64,000 bases of DNA, taken from contig NZ_CP046401.1 of the NCBI RefSeq assembly GCF_009762775.1, positions 558,001 to 622,000 of the forward strand, in the 5' to 3' direction. Both the position numbers and the translations under genes were made by a program. The notes beneath the pieces are model-generated. The model was given only the letters and a program-made list of their open reading frames with translations, did not search any database and was not told the origin of the DNA. Source of the DNA: Maribellus comscasis. Its GTDB lineage: Bacteria > Bacteroidota > Bacteroidia > Bacteroidales > Prolixibacteraceae. Positions within the stretch are counted from its first letter, which is position 1. Each line of letters opens with the position of its first letter. Shown piece after piece: positions 17,535 through 25,883 of this stretch.

Positions 17535-18809
17535 TTAAAATGCGGTTTTTATCTCATCAATGCTGAGATGGAATAACTTCTCGGTGATGTTGCTGAGCTG
17601 ACTTTCGTCCCCTGAAATATGAAAAATACGTTGCCTGTGTGTAATTTCTTCCCCTGGTTTTAACAATGCAGCAGGAGAAGAACTTTCAATTTCATAAAAT
17701 GGTCCCATAACAGATCCGTCATCTGTTGGCCCGTCATTATACGAATTGATTACATCTCCACTTAACGGGTTGTCCTGTTCTCCCCATAATGAATTTACAT
17801 ATTTCCCCGACACATCAGGTTTTGAGTACCAAAGCAGGGTTAATACTTTATTGGTGGGATCGTAGCTTCCACAATAGGGCATTGCCCTCATTGGAGGAAT
17901 TCCTATTTTACTTCGATGTTTCCCATCAACTTTAAAAAACAAATTACCCGCTTTTGCAATCAATCGATCGGAAGGTACTTTACCAAAATAATCATCTGTT
18001 ACAATTTTTCCCATCTCAGCTTCACTGCCTTGCCGGTATGGAATAAATACTACTCCCTTTTCCGAAGGATTAAACATGCATAATAACCACAAAGAAAGTA
18101 TACCATCTTCGGAGTTCCAGCTGTTTGTCCCGGTATTAGAAAGAGTATTAACCGATTCGAAGGCAACGAAATTAATATCCGGCGTCAGAGAAATTCCTAA
18201 TACTTCCTCAATATTAGATTTTGATAAAACCTTAACAGAGCGTTTAAGCCCAATATTCATTAATGTTCCGGAAACATTTTCAATTGAAAAGTTCTTTCCA
18301 AAGCTTACTTCATCACTTTTTTGTTCCAAAACTTCAAAAGACTCGGTATCCAGTTCTTTGGGAACTACCCAGTTGGCAAAAACCTGTTCTGCACCGGGTT
18401 TAAAGTAAATGGAAAATGGTCCACCTTCCGGCCCCAGCCATAATCTTTCTTCGCCACCAATTGGATTAAACTGAGGGCTCTTTTCTCCTGAGTCGAACAA
18501 TTTATAATTAATCCATCCATAACTCAATCCTTCATTACCCTTTGAAGAACTTGTTATCACACGCCCCTGGTATCCGGGAGCAAGCAATACTTTTGAATTT
18601 GACTCTAAATCGCTTAGTTCAATCGTTTTGATACTATTCTTTTTGAGAAAGGCTACATCATAAGCGTATGTACCCTGATTTAATTCTTCTGATTTTTCCA
18701 TTGTTACTGATTTTTTCCCTGAACGCGTTGTACATGACAAAAGCAAAAAGCTAGACATCAGTAAGCACAAAGCGCTGAATTTTAGCAAGGTCGATGTTTT
18801 CATATTCAT
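17535..18809 (-). CDS. Lipoprotein with a galactose-mutarotase-like beta-sandwich (DUF6786/DUF4380 type)
   Basis: A 424-residue lipoprotein: signal to C26 (L-L-L-S-C). The mature part resembles mutarotase-fold proteins of unknown function found in glycan loci: VLLAPGYQGRVITSS, YGWINYKLFDSG, NPIGGEERLWLGPEGGPFSIYF and later SLWLLCMFNPSEKGVVFIPY, MRAMPYCGSYDPTNKVLTLLWY, GSVMGPFYEIESSSPAALLKPGE. The GGEERLWLGPEGG stretch is the characteristic motif. It could be a sugar epimerase/mutarotase or a binding protein; no catalytic residue can be named. It lies between the sulfatase at 20348 and fucP, with co-directional genes on both sides. Confidence 0.55.
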   Translation of the reverse strand: MNMKTSTLLKFSALCLLMSSFLLLSCTTRSGKKSVTMEKSEELNQGTYAYDVAFLKKNSIKTIELSDLESNSKVLLAPGYQGRVITSSSKGNEGLSYGWINYKLFDSGEKSPQFNPIGGEERLWLGPEGGPFSIYFKPGAEQVFANWVVPKELDTESFEVLEQKSDEVSFGKNFSIENVSGTLMNIGLKRSVKVLSKSNIEEVLGISLTPDINFVAFESVNTLSNTGTNSWNSEDGILSLWLLCMFNPSEKGVVFIPYRQGSEAEMGKIVTDDYFGKVPSDRLIAKAGNLFFKVDGKHRSKIGIPPMRAMPYCGSYDPTNKVLTLLWYSKPDVSGKYVNSLWGEQDNPLSGDVINSYNDGPTDDGSVMGPFYEIESSSPAALLKPGEEITHRQRIFHISGDESQLSNITEKLFHLSIDEIKTAF

Positions 18810-18875
18810 TTTTGTTATATAGTTAAGGCAATTATTATCGCTATGACCTCATAAACAGAGTTTATAATTTTAATA

Positions 18876-20348
18876 TTACTCTTTTACAATTCCCGGTTGT
18901 CGCCTATTTTCCCCTTCCCTGCCGGTAATATCATCCCCCAAATCTTCTCTGGCCTTTTCGGCCAGCTCCAGCAAATCGTCAACAACATCAGGAAAAAGTT
19001 CCTTGACATCATATCGTTCACCGGGATCACGACGCATATCATAAAGTGCCAGTTTTGCATCCCATCGTTTTACAGGGCCTCGTAATCCATTTTGGCCAGG
19101 CTTCATCCCTTCGTATGACCAAAAAACGTGTGGTAAAACCAACTTCCAGTTATCTTTCCGTACAGCTTCCAGGCTATTTTCCCTGTAATAATAATAAAGG
19201 CTATTTCTTGGATTTGCATCTTTTTCACCTTTCATAAGTGATATAATATTTACCCCGTCAATTTTTTTAGAAGGCAAAGGCACATCGCTAATGGATGCAA
19301 GCGTAGGAAGAATATCAATGGCAGAAGCCAATTTATTACATATAATTCCTTCAGGGATTACACCTGGCCATTTCATCAAACATGGAACACGCTGCCCTCC
19401 TTCGTACGTAGTTCCCTTTCCTTCACGCAAACCACCTGCAGAGCCCCCGAAATTACCGTAACTCAGCCATGGCCCGTTGTCTGATGCAAAAATTACCAGG
19501 GTATTGTTGCTAAGCCCACACTCCTCAAGTGTTTTAAGCACCTGGCCAACAGACCAGTCAATCTCCATTACTACATCTCCATAAATTCCCTGTTCGCTTT
19601 TTCCTTTAAATTTTTCTGAAACAGCTAAAGGAATATGTGGCATGGAATGAGCCAGATACAAAAAAAATGGAACTTCTTTATTGCTATTAATAAACTCAAT
19701 AGCAGTTTGAGTATAAAGTGTCGTTAATATTTCCTGGTCTTCATTATTTTTAAATTCTCCTATTTTTTGATTGCCCTTAATCAGCGGCAACTCCGGGTAT
19801 TTCTCTTTCCATTTTGATCTTTCCGGAAAATTTCTTGTGTTATCATCATAAACCGGCCACATGTTATTGGAATAAGGAATTCCCAAATATTCATCAAACC
19901 CTTGTTGTAAAGGCAGAAATTGGCGAAGGTCCCCCAAATGCCATTTGCCGATTGCTGCTGTTTTATAATTTTGCTTTTTTAAGACTTCTGCAATGGTTTC
20001 CTCATCAGGGTTTAAGCCAATATTAGAATTAGGTTTCAATGCCCCGTGGATACCGACCCGGTTGGGATAACAACCTGTTAGTAATGCTGCACGGGAAGCA
20101 CTGCAAACGGGTTGTGCAGCGTAAAAGTTAGTAAACCGGATACCCTGACTTGCTATTTTATCGAGGTTGGGAGTTTGATATTGAGTGGCTCCATAACACC
20201 CTAAATCTCCATACCCCATATCATCCACAAAAATAAGAACAATATTAGGCGGCTTATCCTGCTTTTTCGGTATCTGCGTTGAACAAGAGAAACATCCAAT
20301 TACACAGCTTATAAAAAACAACAGTTTACTTTTATTTCCAAAACTCAT
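18876..20348 (-). CDS. Sulfatase (S1 family), formylglycine motif CSASR
   Basis: A 490-residue exported sulfatase, probably a lipoprotein (C19/C21). It hydrolyses sulfate esters. Metal-binding VDDMGYGDLGCYG opens at 41; the modified cysteine is C82 in CSASRAALLTG; IGKWHLGD at 134-140 and ASDNGPW complete the active site. The motif has Ala where most Cys-type sulfatases have Pro (C-x-P-S-R). Some family members tolerate this, but maturation by anaerobic sulfatase-maturating enzyme may be affected. No maturase gene is in the window. The C-terminus is the standard four-strand subdomain (PLYDMRRDPGERYDVKELFP-type). Confidence 0.93.
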   Translation of the reverse strand: MSFGNKSKLLFFISCVIGCFSCSTQIPKKQDKPPNIVLIFVDDMGYGDLGCYGATQYQTPNLDKIASQGIRFTNFYAAQPVCSASRAALLTGCYPNRVGIHGALKPNSNIGLNPDEETIAEVLKKQNYKTAAIGKWHLGDLRQFLPLQQGFDEYLGIPYSNNMWPVYDDNTRNFPERSKWKEKYPELPLIKGNQKIGEFKNNEDQEILTTLYTQTAIEFINSNKEVPFFLYLAHSMPHIPLAVSEKFKGKSEQGIYGDVVMEIDWSVGQVLKTLEECGLSNNTLVIFASDNGPWLSYGNFGGSAGGLREGKGTTYEGGQRVPCLMKWPGVIPEGIICNKLASAIDILPTLASISDVPLPSKKIDGVNIISLMKGEKDANPRNSLYYYYRENSLEAVRKDNWKLVLPHVFWSYEGMKPGQNGLRGPVKRWDAKLALYDMRRDPGERYDVKELFPDVVDDLLELAEKAREDLGDDITGREGENRRQPGIVKE

Positions 20349-20358
20349 AATATGGTTT

Positions 20359-22116
20359 TTATAATAACTCTACATCCGTATAGAAAGCACTGCAAATTTC
20401 TTTGTCATTTTTATCTAAGAACCAGGTTTCCACTTTTGTAGCTCCTTCCGGCAAATCCATGGTGAATTTTACAAGCGACTGCCCCGGCTTTGTTTCGACA
20501 ATCTGTTCCTGGGTTCCTACTTTAATTTTTGCCTTTGCAATTGGGAGCCCTCCCTGGTATTTTCCATTAAACAATGAGCTATCAGTTAAAGCCAGTCCGG
20601 ATGCAGGATGCCACCTGGAAAGTGTAAATTCATATTTTCCAGCTGCTTCAACAATAACATCCCATGCTCCAAATGCATTGCCTTTAAATAGGTTCCATGC
20701 GTTATCGGCGTAATCTCCCTGCCAGTCGTTTGAAAAAAGCATACACGGGTTTTGATGTTCCGTTCCGATGTGGATGTACCTTGTTTTATTGTAACCCTTC
20801 ATCGCATCAACCAGCCATGAATCGTAGTAATCCTTAAGTTTTTTTACTATTTCCGGGTGCCCGGCTGCCACATCATTTTTCTGTCCGGGGTCAACAGTCA
20901 GATCGTACAGCTCTGTTGATTTTACCAACCTCCATCTTTTCCACATCACTACTTTACTTTCTTCCGGTTGGTATGGGTTATCATATTGTACAACCAGGAT
21001 GCGATCATCAATACCATGTGTATCACCTTTAAATAACAGAGATAGTGAAGTTCCATCAAACGCTGCATTTTCAGGCTCCTTTAATCCGCACCAATCAATA
21101 AGTGTAGGGAGAATATCCTGACATTCGGTTAAAGCATCAATATCCCGGGGCTCTCCAAGATCACCATTGGGCCAACGTATAAATAACGGAACACGGTGAC
21201 CTCCTTCGTAGGGATACGTTTTTTTGCCCCGCATGCCTGCATTATATACGTTCTCTCCCTGAACAGTTCCATTGTCTGACATATAAATTAAAATCGTATT
21301 ATCAGCAAGCCCTTTTTCATCAAGGGTTTTCAACAAGCCTTCCATATTTTCGTCAATGTTGGCAATCTGTCCGAAAAATCTTGCCGTAACCGTATCAATC
21401 CCTTGTTTCCAATAGGGCTCAGCATACGAATCATCACACATATGAGGTGCATGAGGGCAGTTAGTGGGCAGATAAATAAAAAACGGTTTATCTCCTTTTT
21501 GCCACTTATTGATATACTTCAGCATATAATCAAACCAGGCATCGGTACAATATTCATCGAAGTCTTCGTATTTCCCGTTATGATTAAACTTTCCTTTCCA
21601 GTAGGTATTTCCATAATAATCAGCAATGGAAGTAATCCCCCAGGCGCCATGATGGATGGTTTCATCAAAACCCCGGTCCTGCGGTCTGAACGGATAACTG
21701 TCTCCCATGTGCCATTTACCGAAATGGGCCGTTTGGTAACCGGATGCCTTAAAAATATCTGACATCATGGGTAAATCTTCACGAACCAAAGAACGCCCCA
21801 TGCACACGGCGGTGCAGGCGTTGTCAACCGCATCCCTCCCCGTCATTAATTGTCCCCTGGTTGGGGAGCACATTGGCGAGGAATGGAAATCCGTAAACCG
21901 GACACACTGGTCATGAAATTTATCAAGCACAGGTGTTTTTAAAACAGGATTCCCATGACAGGAAAAATCCCCGTACCCTTGATCATCTGTTAAAATAAGG
22001 ATTACATTCGGCTTCTCTGCCGTTTGTTTCTTTCCTGGTTCACATGAAGTTAGGAAAGATAGAAGACCAACATTTGCCAGTATTACTAACATTATTGGTA
22101 AAAACTTAATTTTCAT
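20359..22116 (-). CDS. Sulfatase lipoprotein with C-terminal accessory domain, motif CSPTR
   Basis: A 585-residue sulfatase from the ATG at 22116; an in-frame GTG lies 22 codons upstream but leaves the signal peptide buried. The lipoprotein signal ends L-T-S-C. LTDDQGYGDFSC binds the metal, the formylglycine cysteine is about C83 (MCSPTRGQLMTG), followed by FGKWHMGD and SDNGT. After the sulfatase core (to about 460) comes an extra C-terminal region of about 120 residues (AWDVIVEAAGKYEFTLSRWHP) resembling a beta-sandwich. Its leader and upstream DNA are nearly identical to those of the sulfatase at 28983-30869, although the catalytic parts differ much more, pointing to recombination at the leader. 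Confidence 0.93.
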   Translation of the reverse strand: MKIKFLPIMLVILANVGLLSFLTSCEPGKKQTAEKPNVILILTDDQGYGDFSCHGNPVLKTPVLDKFHDQCVRFTDFHSSPMCSPTRGQLMTGRDAVDNACTAVCMGRSLVREDLPMMSDIFKASGYQTAHFGKWHMGDSYPFRPQDRGFDETIHHGAWGITSIADYYGNTYWKGKFNHNGKYEDFDEYCTDAWFDYMLKYINKWQKGDKPFFIYLPTNCPHAPHMCDDSYAEPYWKQGIDTVTARFFGQIANIDENMEGLLKTLDEKGLADNTILIYMSDNGTVQGENVYNAGMRGKKTYPYEGGHRVPLFIRWPNGDLGEPRDIDALTECQDILPTLIDWCGLKEPENAAFDGTSLSLLFKGDTHGIDDRILVVQYDNPYQPEESKVVMWKRWRLVKSTELYDLTVDPGQKNDVAAGHPEIVKKLKDYYDSWLVDAMKGYNKTRYIHIGTEHQNPCMLFSNDWQGDYADNAWNLFKGNAFGAWDVIVEAAGKYEFTLSRWHPASGLALTDSSLFNGKYQGGLPIAKAKIKVGTQEQIVETKPGQSLVKFTMDLPEGATKVETWFLDKNDKEICSAFYTDVELL

Positions 22117-22400
22117 GATTGTGTTATTTAGTTTGATTTCCTTGATGTTTATTAATTCTTTTTCGTTTAAAAATATGTTCACAATTTCCCACTAAAATTT
22201 ATCCAGTTGGTTTTCAACAGGAACGATACCAGATTTGTGCTCTTTTAGTATTTGCTCCATTTCTTGAATTATTTCAGGATACTGATCTGCTATATCATAC
22301 TTTTCAGAAGGATCAATTTCGTGATTGTACAATAGTGGAGGATACTGAAATTTGCGTTCATCTTTTCCATATCCAGACTGCGTATAAAAATGTGCTTTTA
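22005..22400 (-). repeat. Copy A of a ~400-bp duplicated sulfatase tail/leader segment
   Basis: This stretch aligns with 30757-31153 at roughly 90 percent identity by eye. It contains the last ~65 codons of a sulfatase, the spacer and the first ~35 codons of the next sulfatase. The match falls off abruptly at both ends (about 22400 and about 22005). It explains the orphan sulfatase C-terminus at 22192-22506. Confidence 0.75.
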
Positions 22401-22506
22401 GCTTATAAACCATATCAATTGCAATAATATCGCCTTTCCCCAATTTATGCTTTAATTCAAAAAATCCCCTTTTATTTTGCTTCTTTCTTAGCTCCGCCAA
22501 GCTCAA
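22192..22506 (-). pseudogene. Sulfatase C-terminal fragment
   Basis: The frame ends with about 65 residues nearly identical to the C-terminus of the sulfatase at 30945-32360 (KAHFYTQSGYGKDER, PPLLYN, EIDPSEKYDIADQYPEIIQE, IVPVENQLDKF). It has no catalytic core, formylglycine motif or signal peptide and starts only at a TTG. The first ~35 residues (GFFELKHKLGKGDIIAIDMVYKL) are a garbled version of the preceding sulfatase segment (compare RGTDVFAIRKGAYKAHF). It is the upstream part of the duplicated segment and not a functional gene. Confidence 0.85.
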
Positions 22507-22689
22507 CTCTTGTAAGTGTTATATAAACTGGAGTTCGAAATTCTATGGTAAATTATTTTTGTTTTTATTTTCAAGGTTCATAAATCAAAAACACGTAATG
22601 TGCCATCGGTGATAGATTGGTTATTACTAATTTATTTAACCAATTTATCAGAAATAACATTGAACAGAAACCAGTGGATGGAATACATG

Positions 22690-24243
22690 CTATTCAGCTT
22701 TCCATGTATTTTCAATCTTTTTAGAAGAATAAACCAATACATCTTCTACCCTCACTTTTTGTCCCGGAGTCGGATTCTTCCATACTATTTTAACTTTGTG
22801 AGGCCGGTCGGTCAGTTGATACTTCCAAGCAATTTCAAGTTTACGTGTAGTAAAGCTGGTTGGCATCAAAATTTTTTCGGGGGCACTGTCATCAATACTC
22901 ATCTCCATTTCAATAACAACATCTCCAACTGAGCTGTTTGCGTTTCCTGTTAATGTAAATCCGTTACCGGCAAAATCAAATTCAATTTCCGGTGTTTGAC
23001 TGTTTATATTTTTTCCAATTCTAATTCTTTCGATCGGGTAATGTCCGTCAAATCCAACTTCCAGAACTACCGGTTTTATTTCCTCTACCGGTAAGACAAT
23101 CTGATCACCATCAATTTTTACACCCTTTCTTTTTAACATTTGCAGGGCATGCCGTGTCCCAATTTCATAAACATCATTTAATGACATAGTTGTGTATTCA
23201 AAGTCAATATCTTCTACCGGATAAATTCCTTTTTTCCAGAATTCAGGAATATTAGAATAACCAACTAAGGTTCCCAGAATTCCTCCTGCACTCGCCGGAT
23301 TACAATCAGAGTCCTGTCCGCAACGGGTAGAAATTTCAAGTGTTTTTGAATAATCACCTTCACCGTAAAGCAAGCCAATTACAATGTAGGCAGCATTTAT
23401 TTTTGCATCTATATTATAATCTTTAAAAACGCCTTTGGGACAACCAATGTCAGCCGACCATTTTTTTTCTGTTTCAAACCATGTTTGTTTCCAGTCATCT
23501 GGAAACCGTTTGTGGCACTGAATCACATCGGCAATGCATTGATAAAATTGTGATTCTTTCGGTATAGCTTTCAACGCCTCTTCAACAATATAATTTATAT
23601 CATTCGACACAAATGCCAATGAATACATTGCTGCCACATAAACTCCACCATACCAGCCGTCGCCATAATTCATGATATGCCCAATTTTATCACAAACTTC
23701 AGTTGCTGAGTTTACCATCCCAGGTGCCATTAACCCTGCAAAATCGGCTTCTATCTGAAAATCAATATCTTCAGAATGTGGATTATGCAACCAGTGACCT
23801 GATTGAGGAGGCATTATCCCGTTTAAAATATTATAGCGTGCTGCCTGATTGGCATGCCACAACGGATATCCAGCATTGGCAAAGGCCATGGCATGAGAAG
23901 CAGCAGGAGCATCCAAGCCTTCTTTCTCAAACACATCTACAAATGTTAAATCCATATATACATCATCATACAAGCCTGGCTGATTTTGGTAATACCACAA
24001 ACATCTGTTTTCATCCCATGGAATTGGCTGGTAATCATTAATCATACTTCCTTTAAAACGAAATTCGGTTGGTCCGCCAAAAGTACAGCCAATTACCTGA
24101 CCGGCCCAACCACCTTTGATTTTATCTAATAGCTCTGTTTGTGAGATTTTAACTTCTTCAGGTATTTTGTTCTTATTATTCGTTCTTTCGGTACAAGACA
24201 ACATTAAAATTCCTAGCAATAAGCATAAATTAAATGATCTCAT
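22690..24243 (-). CDS. Exported ADP-ribosylglycohydrolase-family lipoprotein
   Basis: A 517-residue protein with a lipoprotein signal ending at C17 (L-M-L-S-C). The ARH fold is shown by LLDKIKGGWAGQVIGCTFGG (about 39-57), the first metal motif YDDVYMDLTFVDVF (D93, D94, D98) and the second metal motif near 310 (CGQDSDCNPASAGGILGTLVG). Both aspartate clusters that hold the two magnesium ions in ARH1/ARH3 are kept. Residues about 390-517 form an extra beta-rich domain (VEEIKPVVLEVGFDGHYPIERI). Exported members in glycan loci have no established substrate. A role in cutting an N- or O-glycosidic bond of the glycan is an inference from its position among sulfatases. Confidence 0.85.
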   Translation of the reverse strand: MRSFNLCLLLGILMLSCTERTNNKNKIPEEVKISQTELLDKIKGGWAGQVIGCTFGGPTEFRFKGSMINDYQPIPWDENRCLWYYQNQPGLYDDVYMDLTFVDVFEKEGLDAPAASHAMAFANAGYPLWHANQAARYNILNGIMPPQSGHWLHNPHSEDIDFQIEADFAGLMAPGMVNSATEVCDKIGHIMNYGDGWYGGVYVAAMYSLAFVSNDINYIVEEALKAIPKESQFYQCIADVIQCHKRFPDDWKQTWFETEKKWSADIGCPKGVFKDYNIDAKINAAYIVIGLLYGEGDYSKTLEISTRCGQDSDCNPASAGGILGTLVGYSNIPEFWKKGIYPVEDIDFEYTTMSLNDVYEIGTRHALQMLKRKGVKIDGDQIVLPVEEIKPVVLEVGFDGHYPIERIRIGKNINSQTPEIEFDFAGNGFTLTGNANSSVGDVVIEMEMSIDDSAPEKILMPTSFTTRKLEIAWKYQLTDRPHKVKIVWKNPTPGQKVRVEDVLVYSSKKIENTWKAE

Positions 24244-24296
24244 TTTGAATTATTTTAGTTATTAATACTACTTCTAATTTGTCACTATAATTTTTA

Positions 24297-25853
24297 TCAT
24301 TCCGGAAAATCAGATTCTATATCCGAAGCATTTATCCACATTGGAACTATATTTTCCTTACCGACAACCATTCTTTCGTATAAATTTCTGTATGTATCCC
24401 ATGTATAATAATAAGTATGAAAGATGTAGCCTTCCCCAAACATTCTTGGATCGTTTTGCTTTATTAATTCTTCTTCCATTTTATCTTTTAAGCTAACTTT
24501 CATTGCTCTGAGCTTATCTTCATCTGTTAGATTTTTAATACAACCCGGGTCATCTGGCAAATAGTAAAGTTCTTCAGCCGGCCTTTTACCGAATGACCAA
24601 TCCCAATAAAACTTTGTTTCAGGATTATGTCTTGATTTCAGAATTTCTGTTTTTGTTGGGCTTCCATCAACCGTAGTATATCCACATTCCGGGTTACCGG
24701 CAGGCCATAAATCTGGCCAGTAATTTCGCAGGTACATCCATCCGTTTTTTACCATTCCTCTTACTGGGTAGCCGAAATCGTTTGGCCGGCCTATATCGTG
24801 CCTCTCTTTTCCTATCAGCACAAAATCTCTTGAGCTATTGATTTCTCCATGCAAAAACGGGAGAAGGCTTGATCCAGGAGTTTCTTGCATTCCGCTCTTT
24901 TGCCAATCAATGCCGGCAGCTTTCAGAAACGTTGGAGCAATATCAATAAAACTTACGTATTCATCAATCACACGACCCGGGTCTTTGATATTCTTTCCCC
25001 ACATAATAGCCAATGGAAGATGGGTTGAATTTTCATATTCATCGCTTTTGGCCTTTGGAAAGGGCATACCATTATCAGAAGTAACAATGACCAATGTATT
25101 ATCCAACTCCCCTTGTCTTTCAAGAAAATCTAAAATTTTGCCAACATGTGAGTCAAAATACTCAATCTCCAAAGCATAGTCCAGGATATCCGTCCGCACA
25201 ATATCGGTATCTGGAAAAAATACCGGCACTTCATTAATGTCTGATAATTTTTTACCGGCTTTCAATCCTGAGCCGTATTCATACCTTCGATGGGGCTCAC
25301 GACCACCATACCAAAAACAAAAAGGTTTATCTTTTGGTCTATTTCTATAAAATTCAATAAAATTAGCCGAGTAATCATTTCTGGATATATCCTTTGTTGG
25401 AGGTACAATTTGCTTTTTATCCCATCTCATACCACAAAGTTCCCGCTCCTTTCCGTTGACTTCCCCGGGATTCCCCGGTGCCCATCCTTTTCCTGTATAT
25501 CCTGTAAAATACCCAAAATCTCTGAGTGCCTCAGGATATGTTTTAAACTCAGCCGGGAAGTTACTAAAGTGATTAGCGGCTTCTTTCAATTGCCAGGGAT
25601 TTCTTCCCGTAAGCAAACAGGCTCTTGATGGAGCACACTTTGCATTAGGTGTATAGGCATTGGAAAAAAGAATCCCTTCAGCTGCAACACGATCAAATGC
25701 CGGAGTATTAACCCAGGCAAATTCTTTTCCCATATGTGCTGCATCATCTGCAATACAAATCAATATGTTGGGTACCAATTGTGATTCTTTTTTGTTGCAC
25801 CCAAAGAGGAACATATATAAGATCAGTAAAGAAGTATTTATTATCAATTTCAT
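24297..25853 (-). CDS. Sulfatase lipoprotein, motif CAPSR (tandem paralogue 1)
   Basis: A 518-residue sulfatase from the ATG at 25853; the seven codons upstream to 25874 are unlikely to be translated because they would precede the signal peptide. Lipobox L-F-G-C (C19). ADDAAHMG holds the metal aspartates, the formylglycine cysteine is C73 (KCAPSRACLLTGRNPWQL), and SDNGMPFPKAK is the late metal motif. The NPWQL and GYTGKGWAPG stretches group it with choline-sulfatase-like or heparan N-sulfatase-like S1 members (sulfamidase-type). It is a close paralogue of the next gene upstream, with the loop after the DD motif two residues shorter. Confidence 0.92.
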   Translation of the reverse strand: MKLIINTSLLILYMFLFGCNKKESQLVPNILICIADDAAHMGKEFAWVNTPAFDRVAAEGILFSNAYTPNAKCAPSRACLLTGRNPWQLKEAANHFSNFPAEFKTYPEALRDFGYFTGYTGKGWAPGNPGEVNGKERELCGMRWDKKQIVPPTKDISRNDYSANFIEFYRNRPKDKPFCFWYGGREPHRRYEYGSGLKAGKKLSDINEVPVFFPDTDIVRTDILDYALEIEYFDSHVGKILDFLERQGELDNTLVIVTSDNGMPFPKAKSDEYENSTHLPLAIMWGKNIKDPGRVIDEYVSFIDIAPTFLKAAGIDWQKSGMQETPGSSLLPFLHGEINSSRDFVLIGKERHDIGRPNDFGYPVRGMVKNGWMYLRNYWPDLWPAGNPECGYTTVDGSPTKTEILKSRHNPETKFYWDWSFGKRPAEELYYLPDDPGCIKNLTDEDKLRAMKVSLKDKMEEELIKQNDPRMFGEGYIFHTYYYTWDTYRNLYERMVVGKENIVPMWINASDIESDFPE

Positions 25854-25883
25854 AATTAAGTTTTGCAAGTCCACTGGTTATAA

